From NCBI GenBank assembly GCA_016209895.1, contig JACQVH010000066.1, forward strand, positions 1-41,200: DNA of 41,200 nucleotides, given 5' to 3'. The position numbers were made by a program, and so were the translations under genes. This document shows, one piece after another, positions 23,915 to 32,451 of this stretch. The notes beneath the pieces were generated by a model. The model was given only the letters and a program-made list of their open reading frames with translations, did no database searches and was not told the origin of the DNA. Within the stretch, counting starts at the first letter, position 1. The number at the start of each line of letters is the position of its first letter. The stretch is from Candidatus Hydrogenedentota bacterium. Lineage in GTDB: Bacteria > Hydrogenedentota > Hydrogenedentia > Hydrogenedentales > SLHB01.

Positions 23915-25783
23915 ATGGACGGGGTGGACGTGTTGGATACCGTTCGGATGCGTGATCTCTCTTCCCGATCTTTTATAAGGGTGCTTCTCGCGATTTCGGC
24001 GTTCGCGGTGTTCTTGGAAGTGCAGCGCATGGATATCGTCAGTGACAACGAGGGACAGCGGGCCGCGCCACCGGCGGAAATGTTACGGTCCAGAGACTGG
24101 GTAATCCCGACCATCAACGGGACTGATTATCTGGCCAAGCCCCCCCTGCTCTACTGGGCCATCGCCATGGTGTACAGCGTCAGCGGCGCGATTTCCCCTT
24201 TGACCGCCAGGATTCCGACGGGGCTGAGCTGTATCGGTCTGGTACTGACTGTCTATTTACTGTGTCGGCGTGAGACCGGAGAAACAGCAGCGCGCTGGGC
24301 AGCGCTGGTTGTGCTGGCGAGTCCTTACGTACTCGAGCGTTCGCGCTGGGCAGAGTTGGACGTGCCGCTGACGCTGATGACGTTTCTCTCAATCATGGGC
24401 CTATATCGCGCCTCCAAGGAAGAGTCATCGCCGCGTGCCTGGGGCTATGCACTGGCTTCGGGACTCGCTCTGGGCGCGGCGATCATGCTCAAGGGGCCGG
24501 TGCCGCTGCTATTCGTGGGCGCAGCGTGGGTCGCAATTCTAATTTTACGGGGCGACGCGTCGGACCACGTGGTCCGTCTTGGTCTACGATGGTCGCTCGG
24601 ATGCCTTCTGCTGGAATTGCTGCTGAAGGGCGCGGCTCTCCTGGCTGACTTGGCGGCTCGCTCGCTCACGGTTGTTATATCTAGTGATATCCTCCTTGCC
24701 GCTGCTCAGTGGCTGCGTTTCCCCTTTGCCCTGGTTTTGGCCACCCTGTTCTGGCTGACGTTCGCCTGGCAGAGCGGCGGCGCTGGGCGTGTGCGCTTCC
24801 TAGGCCTGATAACTCTGGGGTTAGTGATTGGCGTCGCTGTGGCGACGCCGTGGTCTGTAGCCGTGTTGATGCGCAAAGGTTGGCCCTTTGTCCAGGAATT
24901 GCTGCGGACCCAGGTCGTAGAACGAACCTATACTGCCTCGGAGATCAACAGCGGGACGCCTTTGTACTTTGTCGTTGGGCTTCCGCTCATGCTCGCGCCG
25001 TGGGGCTTTCTCCTCCCCATGCATTTTTCCAAGACAGAATGGAGCAAACGCTCGGACCTTTACCGATTCTGCGTCCTGACTGGTTGGTTAAGTGTGCTGG
25101 TCTTTTCTCTGATTGCGGGAAAGGAATATGAATATGTCCTCCCCGCCGTGCCCTTTCTGCTGATCGCAACCGGGCACCATCTGACCGGATTGACGGAGGC
25201 CGCCAACGCGTCCTGGCCGGGCCGACTCATTCGGATCTGGTTTCGATTCGTGCGCATACTACTGCCGTTCTTGGCAATTGCCGCCTTGGGGTACGTTATT
25301 ATTAAGCAGGCCACGCACCAGCTATTTCTGTTTGAGAGCCTGGTGTTGGTGATCAGCGCTCTGGTCCTGGCGTTTCTGTGGCTCAGACGACGCGAGCGAC
25401 GCCTCCATGTCATCTTCACGTTGACACTCGCGGTGGCCCTCGTGGGGTTGCTAAGTCGCAGCTACTATTACACCGGATCGCGCAGCGCGCGGGAACTCGC
25501 GGTAACGTGTGGCCAATTGGTTCGAGCGGGACATGAAGTCGAGGCGAGCAAAGTCTATCCGGCATTTGCGTTCTACGCCGCGGTTCCAATCCCAATTAAC
25601 ACGGACCCGGAGCAAGTGCGGCAAAAGCTGGCCGGAACGAAACCCTATTTCTACGTTACGCGGGAAGAAGCGTTGCGGAGCGGCCTCGCCGAGGTGAAGA
25701 AGCAAGGAAATCCGCCCCGGGTGCTGACGCCGATGTACACGTCGAAGAGACTCGTCCTCATCGGGAACGTGCCACTGCCATGA
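23915..25783 (+). CDS. ArnT-like glycosyltransferase (GT39/GT83, PMT_2 superfamily)
   Basis: A 622-aa multi-pass inner-membrane protein. The first outer loop carries the GT-C acidic motif SDNEGQRAAPPAEMLRSRDW (D44, E46) followed by YLAKPPLLYW (KPP 75-77), and AELDVPLTL at 146-154 gives a second acidic pair. This is the signature of ArnT/PMT-like lipid-linked sugar transferases, which use a polyprenyl-phosphate sugar to modify lipid A, glycans or proteins in the periplasm. About a dozen hydrophobic helices reach to residue 510, then a C-terminal soluble domain of about 110 residues. Donor and acceptor are unknown. Confidence 0.88.
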   Translation: MDGVDVLDTVRMRDLSSRSFIRVLLAISAFAVFLEVQRMDIVSDNEGQRAAPPAEMLRSRDWVIPTINGTDYLAKPPLLYWAIAMVYSVSGAISPLTARIPTGLSCIGLVLTVYLLCRRETGETAARWAALVVLASPYVLERSRWAELDVPLTLMTFLSIMGLYRASKEESSPRAWGYALASGLALGAAIMLKGPVPLLFVGAAWVAILILRGDASDHVVRLGLRWSLGCLLLELLLKGAALLADLAARSLTVVISSDILLAAAQWLRFPFALVLATLFWLTFAWQSGGAGRVRFLGLITLGLVIGVAVATPWSVAVLMRKGWPFVQELLRTQVVERTYTASEINSGTPLYFVVGLPLMLAPWGFLLPMHFSKTEWSKRSDLYRFCVLTGWLSVLVFSLIAGKEYEYVLPAVPFLLIATGHHLTGLTEAANASWPGRLIRIWFRFVRILLPFLAIAALGYVIIKQATHQLFLFESLVLVISALVLAFLWLRRRERRLHVIFTLTLAVALVGLLSRSYYYTGSRSARELAVTCGQLVRAGHEVEASKVYPAFAFYAAVPIPINTDPEQVRQKLAGTKPYFYVTREEALRSGLAEVKKQGNPPRVLTPMYTSKRLVLIGNVPLP

Positions 25784-25865
25784 GATATATTAGTTCCGGG
25801 GAAGTAATGGGTCGGCCGCATGATTACGGCCGATTCCAGAGATTCGCGGACGAGAGCCACGTTCC

Positions 25866-25895
25866 TTGACCCGGAGGTCAGAAACGTGGTAGTAT
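25866..25895 (+). promoter_or_regulatory. Candidate promoter upstream of the DUF3800 gene
   Basis: TTGACC (25866-25871), an 18-bp spacer and TAGTAT (25890-25895). It would leave a leader of about 170 nt before the ATG at 26076, so the link to that gene is tentative. Confidence 0.38.
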
Positions 25896-26075
25896 CATTT
25901 TGCAACTGGGAGGGTCGCCCATGTGGCCCGTTGCGAGTGATTTGCACCCGGTTGCCTTTTTGTTTGTGTGCGAAAGTTAGAGCCAGAGCTAAGAAGAGGA
26001 GAATCAAACGACTAGCGCTCGCTCGGGAAACGCCAGTGAAGAGTCCAATGGGGTATCCATCGGCCTGATACAGCC

Positions 26076-26819
26076 ATGTACGTAATGTACATAGACGAGT
26101 CAGGTACGCCAGATGGCTGGTCTGGTGGCCAAAATCACTTCGTGCTCGGTGGAGTAGCTATGCACGAAGGCGAGATTCGTACTTTCTCTCAGAGGTTGGA
26201 TGAAATTCAAAAAGCCTACTTCCCTGACATTGCTGTACCGTTGGCGTTTCACGCGTTCGAAATAAGTTCCGGAAAAGGACGGTTTCGTGAACTCACGCCA
26301 GAGACGAGAACGAAGCTCCTCGGAGATATCTACGGATTGTTCCGCCAGACCGCGTTCCCGTATTTGATCGCATTCGCCACGGCTGTTCACGTCAGCGTTG
26401 TGCGAGATCCGAAGCAGGTTCTGCATGACGCATTTCAAGACATCTGCCAACGATTCAATACATTCTTGGTCAGGCAGTTTAATCGTGGTCATAAAGACAA
26501 AGGGGTACTTATCATTGACCAAGCCCACGAAGAGCATTATCGTTCGTTGCTGGCTGATTTCCAAAAAAGAGGGACGGACTACGGCTACATCGGCAACATC
26601 GTGGATATACCCTATTTTGCCGGACTACGCGACACTCGTTTGCTTCAATTCGCGGACTTTTGCGCTTACGCCATGTTTCGAAGGTATGAACGTTCCGATG
26701 TAGGCGGCTTCGGTGCGGTGTTGCCTCGTATTGATAGGAGAAGGCCCGGGGGGCCGCCTGAGGGATTGAAGCACATGACGATGCGAGCTTGCACGTGCGA
26801 GGCGTGTAGTTGGCGCTGA
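26076..26819 (+). CDS. DUF3800 domain protein
   Basis: A 247-aa protein with the DUF3800 pattern: N-terminal MYIDESG (D7, E8), a LIIDQA strand (D149) and a C-terminal LQFADFCAYAMFRR helix (D194). The spaced acidic residues resemble an RNase H-like or nuclease-type metal site, though activity is unproven. DUF3800 genes are common in defence islands and mobile elements. The C-terminus ends in a CTCEAC motif. No Shine-Dalgarno is visible before the ATG. The gene and its flanks look somewhat lower in GC than the neighbours, consistent with acquisition. No partner gene is seen; next to it is an ordinary tRNA synthetase gene. Confidence 0.8.
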   Translation: MYVMYIDESGTPDGWSGGQNHFVLGGVAMHEGEIRTFSQRLDEIQKAYFPDIAVPLAFHAFEISSGKGRFRELTPETRTKLLGDIYGLFRQTAFPYLIAFATAVHVSVVRDPKQVLHDAFQDICQRFNTFLVRQFNRGHKDKGVLIIDQAHEEHYRSLLADFQKRGTDYGYIGNIVDIPYFAGLRDTRLLQFADFCAYAMFRRYERSDVGGFGAVLPRIDRRRPGGPPEGLKHMTMRACTCEACSWR

Positions 26820-26869
26820 TCGTGTGCATATCCAGTGGTTAATCAGCAGTTACAGGCCAGAGAAACGAT

Positions 26870-28312
26870 ATGTCCAAGACGGCGTTTGTTTCAACTTCGA
26901 TACCATATGTGAACGCGCGTCCGCACATTGGATTTGCTTTCGAAATCGTGCAGGCGGATACGATCGCGCGTTACCTCCGACTGACGGGTCATGATACATT
27001 TTTCATCACGGGCACGGATGAGAACTCGCTCAAGAACGTTCGGGCCGCGCGTGATGAAGGAATTACGACGCGCGAACTGTGTGATCGGAACTCGACGGCG
27101 TTTCAGGGGCTGCTGGGACCGTTGAATATTTCCGCCAGCGATTTCATTCGTACCAGTTCGGACGTGCATGTCCGCGGCGCACAGGCTCTATGGTCGCGAT
27201 GCCGACCCGAGGACATCTACCGCAAGCATTATACGGGGCTGTATTGCGTCGGATGTGAAGACTTCTATACCGAAAAGGAGGCGCCGAATCGGATATGTCC
27301 CAGTCATGGCGCCGCATTGGAGATAGTCGAAGAAGAGAATTACTTTTTTCGACTTTCGGCTTACCAGGACCGATTGCTCGAACTGATCGAATCCGGCCGG
27401 CTCAGGGTCGTACCGGTGTCCCGCCAAAACGAGATGCTGGCGTTTATTCGCGGCGGGTTGCAGGATTTTAGTATCTCGCGGAGCCGTGAACGGGCCGGCG
27501 ACTGGGGAATTCACGTGCCCGGCGATGGGAGCCAGGTGATCTATGTCTGGTACGACGCGCTCGCGAATTACGTGACTTCGCTGGACCTTCGCGACGGCAG
27601 CGAACGACTGAATAAGTATTGGTTGAACTGCACCCGAAAGATTCACGTCATCGGCAAGGATATCAACCGATTCCACTCGATCTACTGGCCGGCCATATTG
27701 CTTTCCGCCGGCTTGCCCACTCCAGAGACCGTCTTCGTGCACGGATTTATCACGATCAACGGGCAGAAAATCTCGAAGAGCCTGGGAAATGTGATTGACC
27801 CGTTGGTCCAAGTTGAGCGATTCGGCGTGGATCCGGTGCGATATTATCTTTTGCGGGCCATCTCACCGTTCGAGGACGGGGACTTTTCGGAGGAACGTTT
27901 CCGAGACGTCTACAATGCGGACTTGGCCAATAACCTGGGGAATCTGGCGCGACGCATCGAGACCATCGGAGAAAAGGCGCACTACGCTCCGCCCGTGTGG
28001 ACGACGGTTCTCGACGCGCCTGAGGGTTACCACGCGGCCATGGCCGAGTACCGGCTCAACGATGCGTTGGCGACGCTTTGGGATATCGCTACAGAACTGA
28101 ACGGAAGGATTGAGGTTGCGAAACCTTGGGAACTTCAGAAAGCGGGCAAAGATGCGGCCCTGCGAGAATTCTTAGATTTAGCGGTAAGCGACCTGCGCTG
28201 CATTGCGCATTGGCTTTCTCCCTTCTTGCCGGATACCGGAGATACGTTGAAGGAAGCTTTTGGAAACAAAGAGCTTAGACGAGGTGATCCGCTGTTTCCC
28301 CGGCTGACCTGA
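26870..28312 (+). CDS. metG: Methionyl-tRNA synthetase, short form with HIGF/TDEN variant motifs
   Basis: A 480-aa class I aminoacyl-tRNA synthetase that charges tRNA-Met. The catalytic Rossmann fold has PYVNARPHIGFAFE (HIGF in place of the usual HIGH), FITGTDEN (TDEN in place of TDEH) and QKISKSLGN (KMSKS-type loop, about residues 302-310). A connective-peptide zinc site is suggested by GLYCVGCEDFY and ICPSHG, then EEENYFFRLSAYQ. The C-terminal anticodon-binding helical bundle has the KPWEL motif. No C-terminal tRNA-binding domain is present. From memory, HIGF/TDENS forms make up a recognised bacterial subfamily. This may be the only MetRS or a second copy; the window cannot tell. Confidence 0.93.
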   Translation: MSKTAFVSTSIPYVNARPHIGFAFEIVQADTIARYLRLTGHDTFFITGTDENSLKNVRAARDEGITTRELCDRNSTAFQGLLGPLNISASDFIRTSSDVHVRGAQALWSRCRPEDIYRKHYTGLYCVGCEDFYTEKEAPNRICPSHGAALEIVEEENYFFRLSAYQDRLLELIESGRLRVVPVSRQNEMLAFIRGGLQDFSISRSRERAGDWGIHVPGDGSQVIYVWYDALANYVTSLDLRDGSERLNKYWLNCTRKIHVIGKDINRFHSIYWPAILLSAGLPTPETVFVHGFITINGQKISKSLGNVIDPLVQVERFGVDPVRYYLLRAISPFEDGDFSEERFRDVYNADLANNLGNLARRIETIGEKAHYAPPVWTTVLDAPEGYHAAMAEYRLNDALATLWDIATELNGRIEVAKPWELQKAGKDAALREFLDLAVSDLRCIAHWLSPFLPDTGDTLKEAFGNKELRRGDPLFPRLT

Positions 28313-28390
28313 TCGGTGACCTGGAACTGACTCTCGTCCGGGTGGTGTTGAATAAGGGAAGGGAGAATTCGTCGGTTCTTATGAACCGGC

Positions 28391-28420
28391 TTCAACGTAC
28401 CCCGAAAAAGGTGGTAAAAT
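28391..28420 (+). promoter_or_regulatory. Candidate promoter for the glycine-zipper lipoprotein
   Basis: TTCAAC (28391-28396), an 18-bp spacer and TAAAAT (28415-28420), 40 bp before the ATG. The -35 is weak. Confidence 0.4.
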
Positions 28421-28459
28421 TTGACAGTGAAGTTAAACGCACGAAGGGAGGCAACCCCC

Positions 28460-28831
28460 ATGAAAGCAACTTACGTACGATTGATGACACTTGCCTTGTT
28501 GGTCGGTGTCTTCGTGTTAGGATGCGCGACCACGCCGACGCAAAAGGGCGCTCTGTTCGGTGGCCTGCTGGGATCGGGCGCGGGGGCCATAATTGGACAC
28601 CAGAGTGGTAAACAGGGCGAAGGCGCTCTGATCGGTGGAGCCGCCGGTGCGTTGACGGGGGCGTTAATTGGCGACCGCGTAGATGAACATCGCGCTCGGT
28701 ATCACGAGGGGCGGTACTCGCGGAACAATCCTGCTCCCCCACCGACGCCGCGCGGTCACTGGGAAACGCGCACCGTGACGACCGAATCTGGTGAAACTTA
28801 TGAGGAGCGGGTGTGGGTCCAAGACCACTAA
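28460..28831 (+). CDS. Glycine-zipper lipoprotein
   Basis: A 123-aa protein with a lipoprotein signal peptide (lipobox VLGC, C22). Residues 30-72 are a glycine zipper with GxxxG spacing (ALFGGLLGSGAGAIIG, GALIGGAAGALTGALIGD), which can insert in or pack against a membrane, as in outer-membrane proteins of the SlyB/OsmB kind. The C-terminal 45 residues are charged and Pro-rich (VTTESGETYEERVWV). GGGAGG precedes the ATG at 28460. The next small membrane gene follows closely on the same strand. Confidence 0.85.
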   Translation: MKATYVRLMTLALLVGVFVLGCATTPTQKGALFGGLLGSGAGAIIGHQSGKQGEGALIGGAAGALTGALIGDRVDEHRARYHEGRYSRNNPAPPPTPRGHWETRTVTTESGETYEERVWVQDH

Positions 28832-28844
28832 CCCACAAATTAGC

Positions 28845-29159
28845 GTGATCACACAGACCGGCTGGCGCGCCGTGGGCGCGGCGACGATCGGATTCTCCGC
28901 GCTGATGGCTTGGTATGGTCCCTATTGGACTCTATTGCGCCAGTCGGTGTTTTATTTTTGTCTCTACTGGGGGACGCTCGTGGTGCTGCTTATCGTTTCG
29001 GTTTACATCGCCGTGTTGGACATGCGCTACAACTATTTGCGCTATACGATTGCGCGGCGAGAGGCCTTTCGCGAAACGTTAGGCAGTGAAGAGTTTCGCA
29101 AAGCCCTTCAACAAGGTCAGAAACATCGTGAAAACACGAAGAAGGCAAAGCTGAACTAA
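28845..29159 (+). CDS. Small membrane protein of unknown function
   Basis: A protein of about 104 aa with two predicted membrane helices (about residues 10-28 and 38-62) and a basic, Lys/Arg/Gln-rich C-terminal tail (EAFRETLGSEEFRKALQQGQK), probably cytoplasmic. I do not recognise the family. The start is uncertain: the GTG at 28845 lies just after the lipoprotein stop, while an in-frame ATG at 28800 would overlap that gene by 32 bp; neither has a clear Shine-Dalgarno. Probably cotranscribed with the lipoprotein. Confidence 0.6.
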   Translation: MITQTGWRAVGAATIGFSALMAWYGPYWTLLRQSVFYFCLYWGTLVVLLIVSVYIAVLDMRYNYLRYTIARREAFRETLGSEEFRKALQQGQKHRENTKKAKLN

Positions 29160-29315
29160 GAAGCACAAAGGACAAAGGGGGACTTCCTCGCGGAGCGCGT
29201 GGGAGGTTCGAGTCGGGCGAGGGTGGAGATTGGGGAGGTGGATACGACTGTCCTCCGGGTGACGCGCGACGGGTTGAATGAGGCGGGGCGATTGTGATTC
29301 GATCCGTGGCCCAGT

Positions 29316-30014
29316 ATGTTAATCCTATTCGACATAGACGGCACGTTGACGGCTACAAGCGAATGTGACCTGCGTTGTTATGCGGCTACCTTCCAGGAAC
29401 TCTTCGGATTCCCTCTTCCGTACCTCGACTGGCATGCCTACCGACACGTGACGGACTCCGGGATCATCGGCGAGGTATTGGAGCAACGTCGCGGAAGTTA
29501 CGTAACGCCTGAAGAACTGGTCGAATTCGAGCGCCGTTTTGTACTCAAGTTGGAAACGGAGTTTTGCAGGCACCCGGAGGCATTTCGTGAAATACCGGGA
29601 GCCAAGGCCCTATTGGAGTCGCTTAGGTCTGTAGTTGGGCTGGCTGTGGCCCTGGCCACCGGAGGAATGCGGGCCAGTGCATTGTTTAAACTTTCCAAGG
29701 TGGGTATTGATGGTCAAGAGCTACCGGCTGCTTTTGCGAACGACTCTTTTACGCGCGAGGGAATCGCAAAACTCGCAATCCTTCGGGCAGGTGGCGCGAC
29801 CGATGTCATCTACGTCGGCGACGGCGTGTGGGATGTAAATACTGCCGCGTCTCTGGGCCTGCGGTTCATCGGGATCACACAAGAGTCGTCATCAGAACGA
29901 TTGCAGAGGGCGGGAGCGAATGTCTGGCTGTCCGATTTTCTGGATCAGGGGGCTTTCCTTCGGGCACTCGACACGGCCGCGGCGCCGTGCGCGGGGAAGG
30001 CGGGGCATAGTTGA
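29316..30014 (+). CDS. HAD-superfamily phosphatase
   Basis: A 232-aa cytoplasmic hydrolase. Motif I is LILFDIDGTLT with nucleophile D6 and acid/base D8; motif II is LATGG (T115); motif IV is YVGDGVWDVNTAASLGL (D169, D173). The helical cap between residues 15 and 85 fits subclass I enzymes such as phosphoglycolate phosphatase or beta-phosphoglucomutase relatives, but GDGVWDV rather than GDxxxD is a variant seen in uncharacterised HADs. The substrate is unknown. No good Shine-Dalgarno precedes the ATG. The last 15 residues are Ala/Gly-rich. Confidence 0.88.
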   Translation: MLILFDIDGTLTATSECDLRCYAATFQELFGFPLPYLDWHAYRHVTDSGIIGEVLEQRRGSYVTPEELVEFERRFVLKLETEFCRHPEAFREIPGAKALLESLRSVVGLAVALATGGMRASALFKLSKVGIDGQELPAAFANDSFTREGIAKLAILRAGGATDVIYVGDGVWDVNTAASLGLRFIGITQESSSERLQRAGANVWLSDFLDQGAFLRALDTAAAPCAGKAGHS

Positions 30015-30246
30015 CCGTGCCACCCGCCACCCATCGTTGGGACCGTGGTCTTGTGTAGTGATAATTCCTTGTCGGATCGTGTCTGACGAGTCCGACGTAC
30101 GACGGGCGTTTGCTTGGGCTTGGGGCCCTGGTGGCGGATTGGGTTGAGTCATCGGCAACGGGGAGAAGATGATTGTGAGGCTCGAGGACTGGTATTATTC
30201 GTGTTCATCGTAACTTTACCGGGAAACAGTGAGAGAGGTTTTTGAA

Positions 30247-30894
30247 GTGACGAAGAAACGTCTTGGAATTACGGTGGGTTTACTGGTGATCGTCTGTTCA
30301 TGTTTCGAGCAGGCTCCCGTAAAAGTCCCCGGGCCGGCAGCGGCCCCGAGCCCGACACTGGCGACGACCGGCAAGCCGGAGATTGAGTTGACGATTGGCG
30401 ACGTTGAAGCTGAAGTATGCGTGGAAACCTGGTTGGCCGAAGAATCCAGAAGCGACCAGCTAAAAGGGGAGAAGCTAGTTGACACAAAGAATCGGTTGAA
30501 TCTGCTGAGCTTCTCGGTGCCGCCACCCTATCCCAATCAACTTTGGCTACGGAGCGCGGTCAAGTCACAACGCAAATTTCCCGACACACCGATAGTGGTC
30601 CGAGCGACAGTCCTGGTGGACGACAGACCTGTGGATACACTGGCGACAGTTTTGGGGGGAGACGCCAAAGTTGCCGAATTCGGGAAAAGTGTGGACGTCC
30701 TGGCTGGGTTCGAAAAGGCGCCGGAGACGATTTTGGTAACACTTCAGACCGAGACGCTGATGTTACCGGAAGGGACTGACCTGGAGACGGTGGACGCGGC
30801 TGCGGCCACGACGACTCCGGAACGAATCAGCCACAGCGTAATGGCAAACCCGGTCCGCATTAATTTCCTGCCCGAGGCGCCGCCGCAGCCATGA
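30247..30894 (+). CDS. Lipoprotein of unknown function, coupled to a PIG-L deacetylase
   Basis: A 215-aa protein with a short signal peptide and a probable lipobox VCSC (C19), followed by a Pro/Ala-rich linker. The remainder alternates beta-like and charged segments, with VVRATVLVDDRPVDTLATV around residues 120-138. I do not recognise the family. The GTG at 30247 has GAGAGAGG about 8 nt upstream; the GTG at 30229 lies before that site. Its stop overlaps the start of the PIG-L gene (ATGA), so translation is coupled. A TATTAT at 30193-30198 is a possible -10. Confidence 0.7.
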   Translation: MTKKRLGITVGLLVIVCSCFEQAPVKVPGPAAAPSPTLATTGKPEIELTIGDVEAEVCVETWLAEESRSDQLKGEKLVDTKNRLNLLSFSVPPPYPNQLWLRSAVKSQRKFPDTPIVVRATVLVDDRPVDTLATVLGGDAKVAEFGKSVDVLAGFEKAPETILVTLQTETLMLPEGTDLETVDAAAATTTPERISHSVMANPVRINFLPEAPPQP

Positions 30895-31724
30895 ACGTAG
30901 TGTGCGTGGGCGCCCACCCGGACGACGCGGAAGTGTACGCGGGGGGAACTTGCGCCAAGTGGGCGCATCGGGGATTTCGCGTATTGCTGGTTTCGATGAC
31001 CAATGGGGATATTGGCCACCACGAGGCGGCCGGCGGTACTTTGTCGCGACGTCGCGCTACCGAAGCACGGCGTTCGGCGGAGCGCGCGGGGTGTCACGAA
31101 TTGGTGCTCGGTCATCACGACGGCGAACTAATGCCTACGATCGAGACCCGCAAAGACGTCGTGCGAATCTTGCGGCGCTGGAAAGCCGACTTGGTATTGA
31201 CGCATCGGCCTAATGATTATCATCCTGATCATCGTTACACTTCACAGGTAGTGCAGGACGCGGCGTTCATGGTTACCGTACCCAACTTTTGTCCGGAATC
31301 GCCGCGCCTCGAACGCAATCCGGTTTTTCTCTACCTGGCGGACACGTTTCAAAAGCCGGCGCCGTTTCATCCTGACATCGCGGTGGACGTGGACGATACG
31401 ATGCCCGTGAAGTGGGACATGTTGGATGCGATGGAGTCGCAAATGTATGAATGGCTGCCTTGGCTAGACGGGACTCTTGAACAGGTGCCGCAGAAAGAGA
31501 AGGAGCGGCGGCTCTGGCTGCAGCGAACGTGGGACCCTTTTTGGGAACGGATGGCTCGGATGGCTCGTCCGGCGTTGGTCAAGTGGTATGGGGCGAAACA
31601 CGCTCGGAAGGTGCGCTGCGCGGAAGTATTCGAGATTTGTGAGTACGGGCATCAGCCATCGGTACAGGAGATTCTTCAGTTGTTTCCATTTATCCCCGGG
31701 AGACGGCGTCGGGCATCGCGATGA
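30891..31724 (+). CDS. PIG-L/LmbE family N-acetylglucosaminyl deacetylase-like hydrolase
   Basis: A 277-aa zinc hydrolase. The metal-binding motif AHPDDAE is at residues 8-14 and the second ligand motif PNDYHPDH at 107-114; a further His/Asp region lies at GHHDGE (74-79). Family members deacetylate N-acetylglucosamine-type groups in, for example, bacillithiol and mycothiol synthesis or glycolipids. No signal peptide is seen, so it is cytoplasmic. It overlaps the preceding lipoprotein gene by 4 bp and is followed 55 bp later by the SIMPL gene, so the three form a probable operon. Confidence 0.9.
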   Translation: MNVVCVGAHPDDAEVYAGGTCAKWAHRGFRVLLVSMTNGDIGHHEAAGGTLSRRRATEARRSAERAGCHELVLGHHDGELMPTIETRKDVVRILRRWKADLVLTHRPNDYHPDHRYTSQVVQDAAFMVTVPNFCPESPRLERNPVFLYLADTFQKPAPFHPDIAVDVDDTMPVKWDMLDAMESQMYEWLPWLDGTLEQVPQKEKERRLWLQRTWDPFWERMARMARPALVKWYGAKHARKVRCAEVFEICEYGHQPSVQEILQLFPFIPGRRRRASR

Positions 31725-31779
31725 CGCTCCCATCACTCCGGTGCCAACTCGATACGGGCATTGCCCACAGGAGGGAGTT

Positions 31780-32451
31780 ATGATCAAGCACGCTATTATC
31801 GTTCTTGGTGTATGGTTCTGGATCGTTGCGGCCGCTGCGCAGCCGACACCGTATACCCTTGAGACGGAAGGCACGGCTACGGTCGAGACCGTGCCAGACT
31901 ACGTGGAATTCTGGTTGCACTTTAAGGTCGTCGGCCCCAACCTGAAGGAATCGGCGGCCGGGGCGAAGGGGATCGAGGCCAAAGTTCGCAAGGAGATTGA
32001 AGCGCTGGAGTTGAAACCTTTGGAAATAGCCGTGACCGGTGTTGCGATCCCGTCCCTGCAAACCATCGAGGCGCGTCTATCTGCGCGGCTACGGTTTGGC
32101 ACGGCCGAGTTCGGTCAGTCGGAAGAAGGCTCGTCGCTTTTCGGGTCCCTTTGCGACAAGATAAGGACGCTGAGCGAGGCGGTAGGTGCGACGGCGGAAG
32201 GCCCTGTCGTGGGAGTGAGTGAGAAGAAGCCCATCGAGCAATCGGCGGTCCAGAAGGCCATCGAGAACGCCTATCCGACGGCGGAAGCGGCGGCGCAAAT
32301 TCTGCGCGTGCAGATCGTGGCCGTCGAGCGGGTTCGGATCAGCAGTTTGAAGTGGAATGTGGACCCGGAGAATCGCGCCATGCAGCCAGAGCTACGACAC
32401 GCTACGTGTACGGCTGTAGTGATGGTGTTTTACACTTTCAGCGCGGGTTGA
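31780..32451 (+). CDS. SIMPL domain (DUF541) protein
   Basis: A 223-aa protein with a signal peptide (residues 1-21, ending AAAAQ), so it is periplasmic or outer-membrane associated. It has the SIMPL/DUF541 start: ETEGTATVETVPDYVEFWLHF. The rest is the usual alpha/beta repeat, with VTGVAIPS and ARLSARLRF strands. SIMPL proteins form oligomeric rings in some Gram-negatives and are linked to oxidative stress, but their biochemistry is unclear. GGAGGGAG precedes the ATG. Its last 22 nt overlap the 3' end of the convergent histidine kinase gene. Confidence 0.85.
   Translation: MIKHAIIVLGVWFWIVAAAAQPTPYTLETEGTATVETVPDYVEFWLHFKVVGPNLKESAAGAKGIEAKVRKEIEALELKPLEIAVTGVAIPSLQTIEARLSARLRFGTAEFGQSEEGSSLFGSLCDKIRTLSEAVGATAEGPVVGVSEKKPIEQSAVQKAIENAYPTAEAAAQILRVQIVAVERVRISSLKWNVDPENRAMQPELRHATCTAVVMVFYTFSAG

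Noticed and set aside
25820..26068. An 82-codon plus-strand open frame before the DUF3800 gene
   Set aside because: It spans the candidate promoter, has no Shine-Dalgarno and a composition unlike its neighbours.
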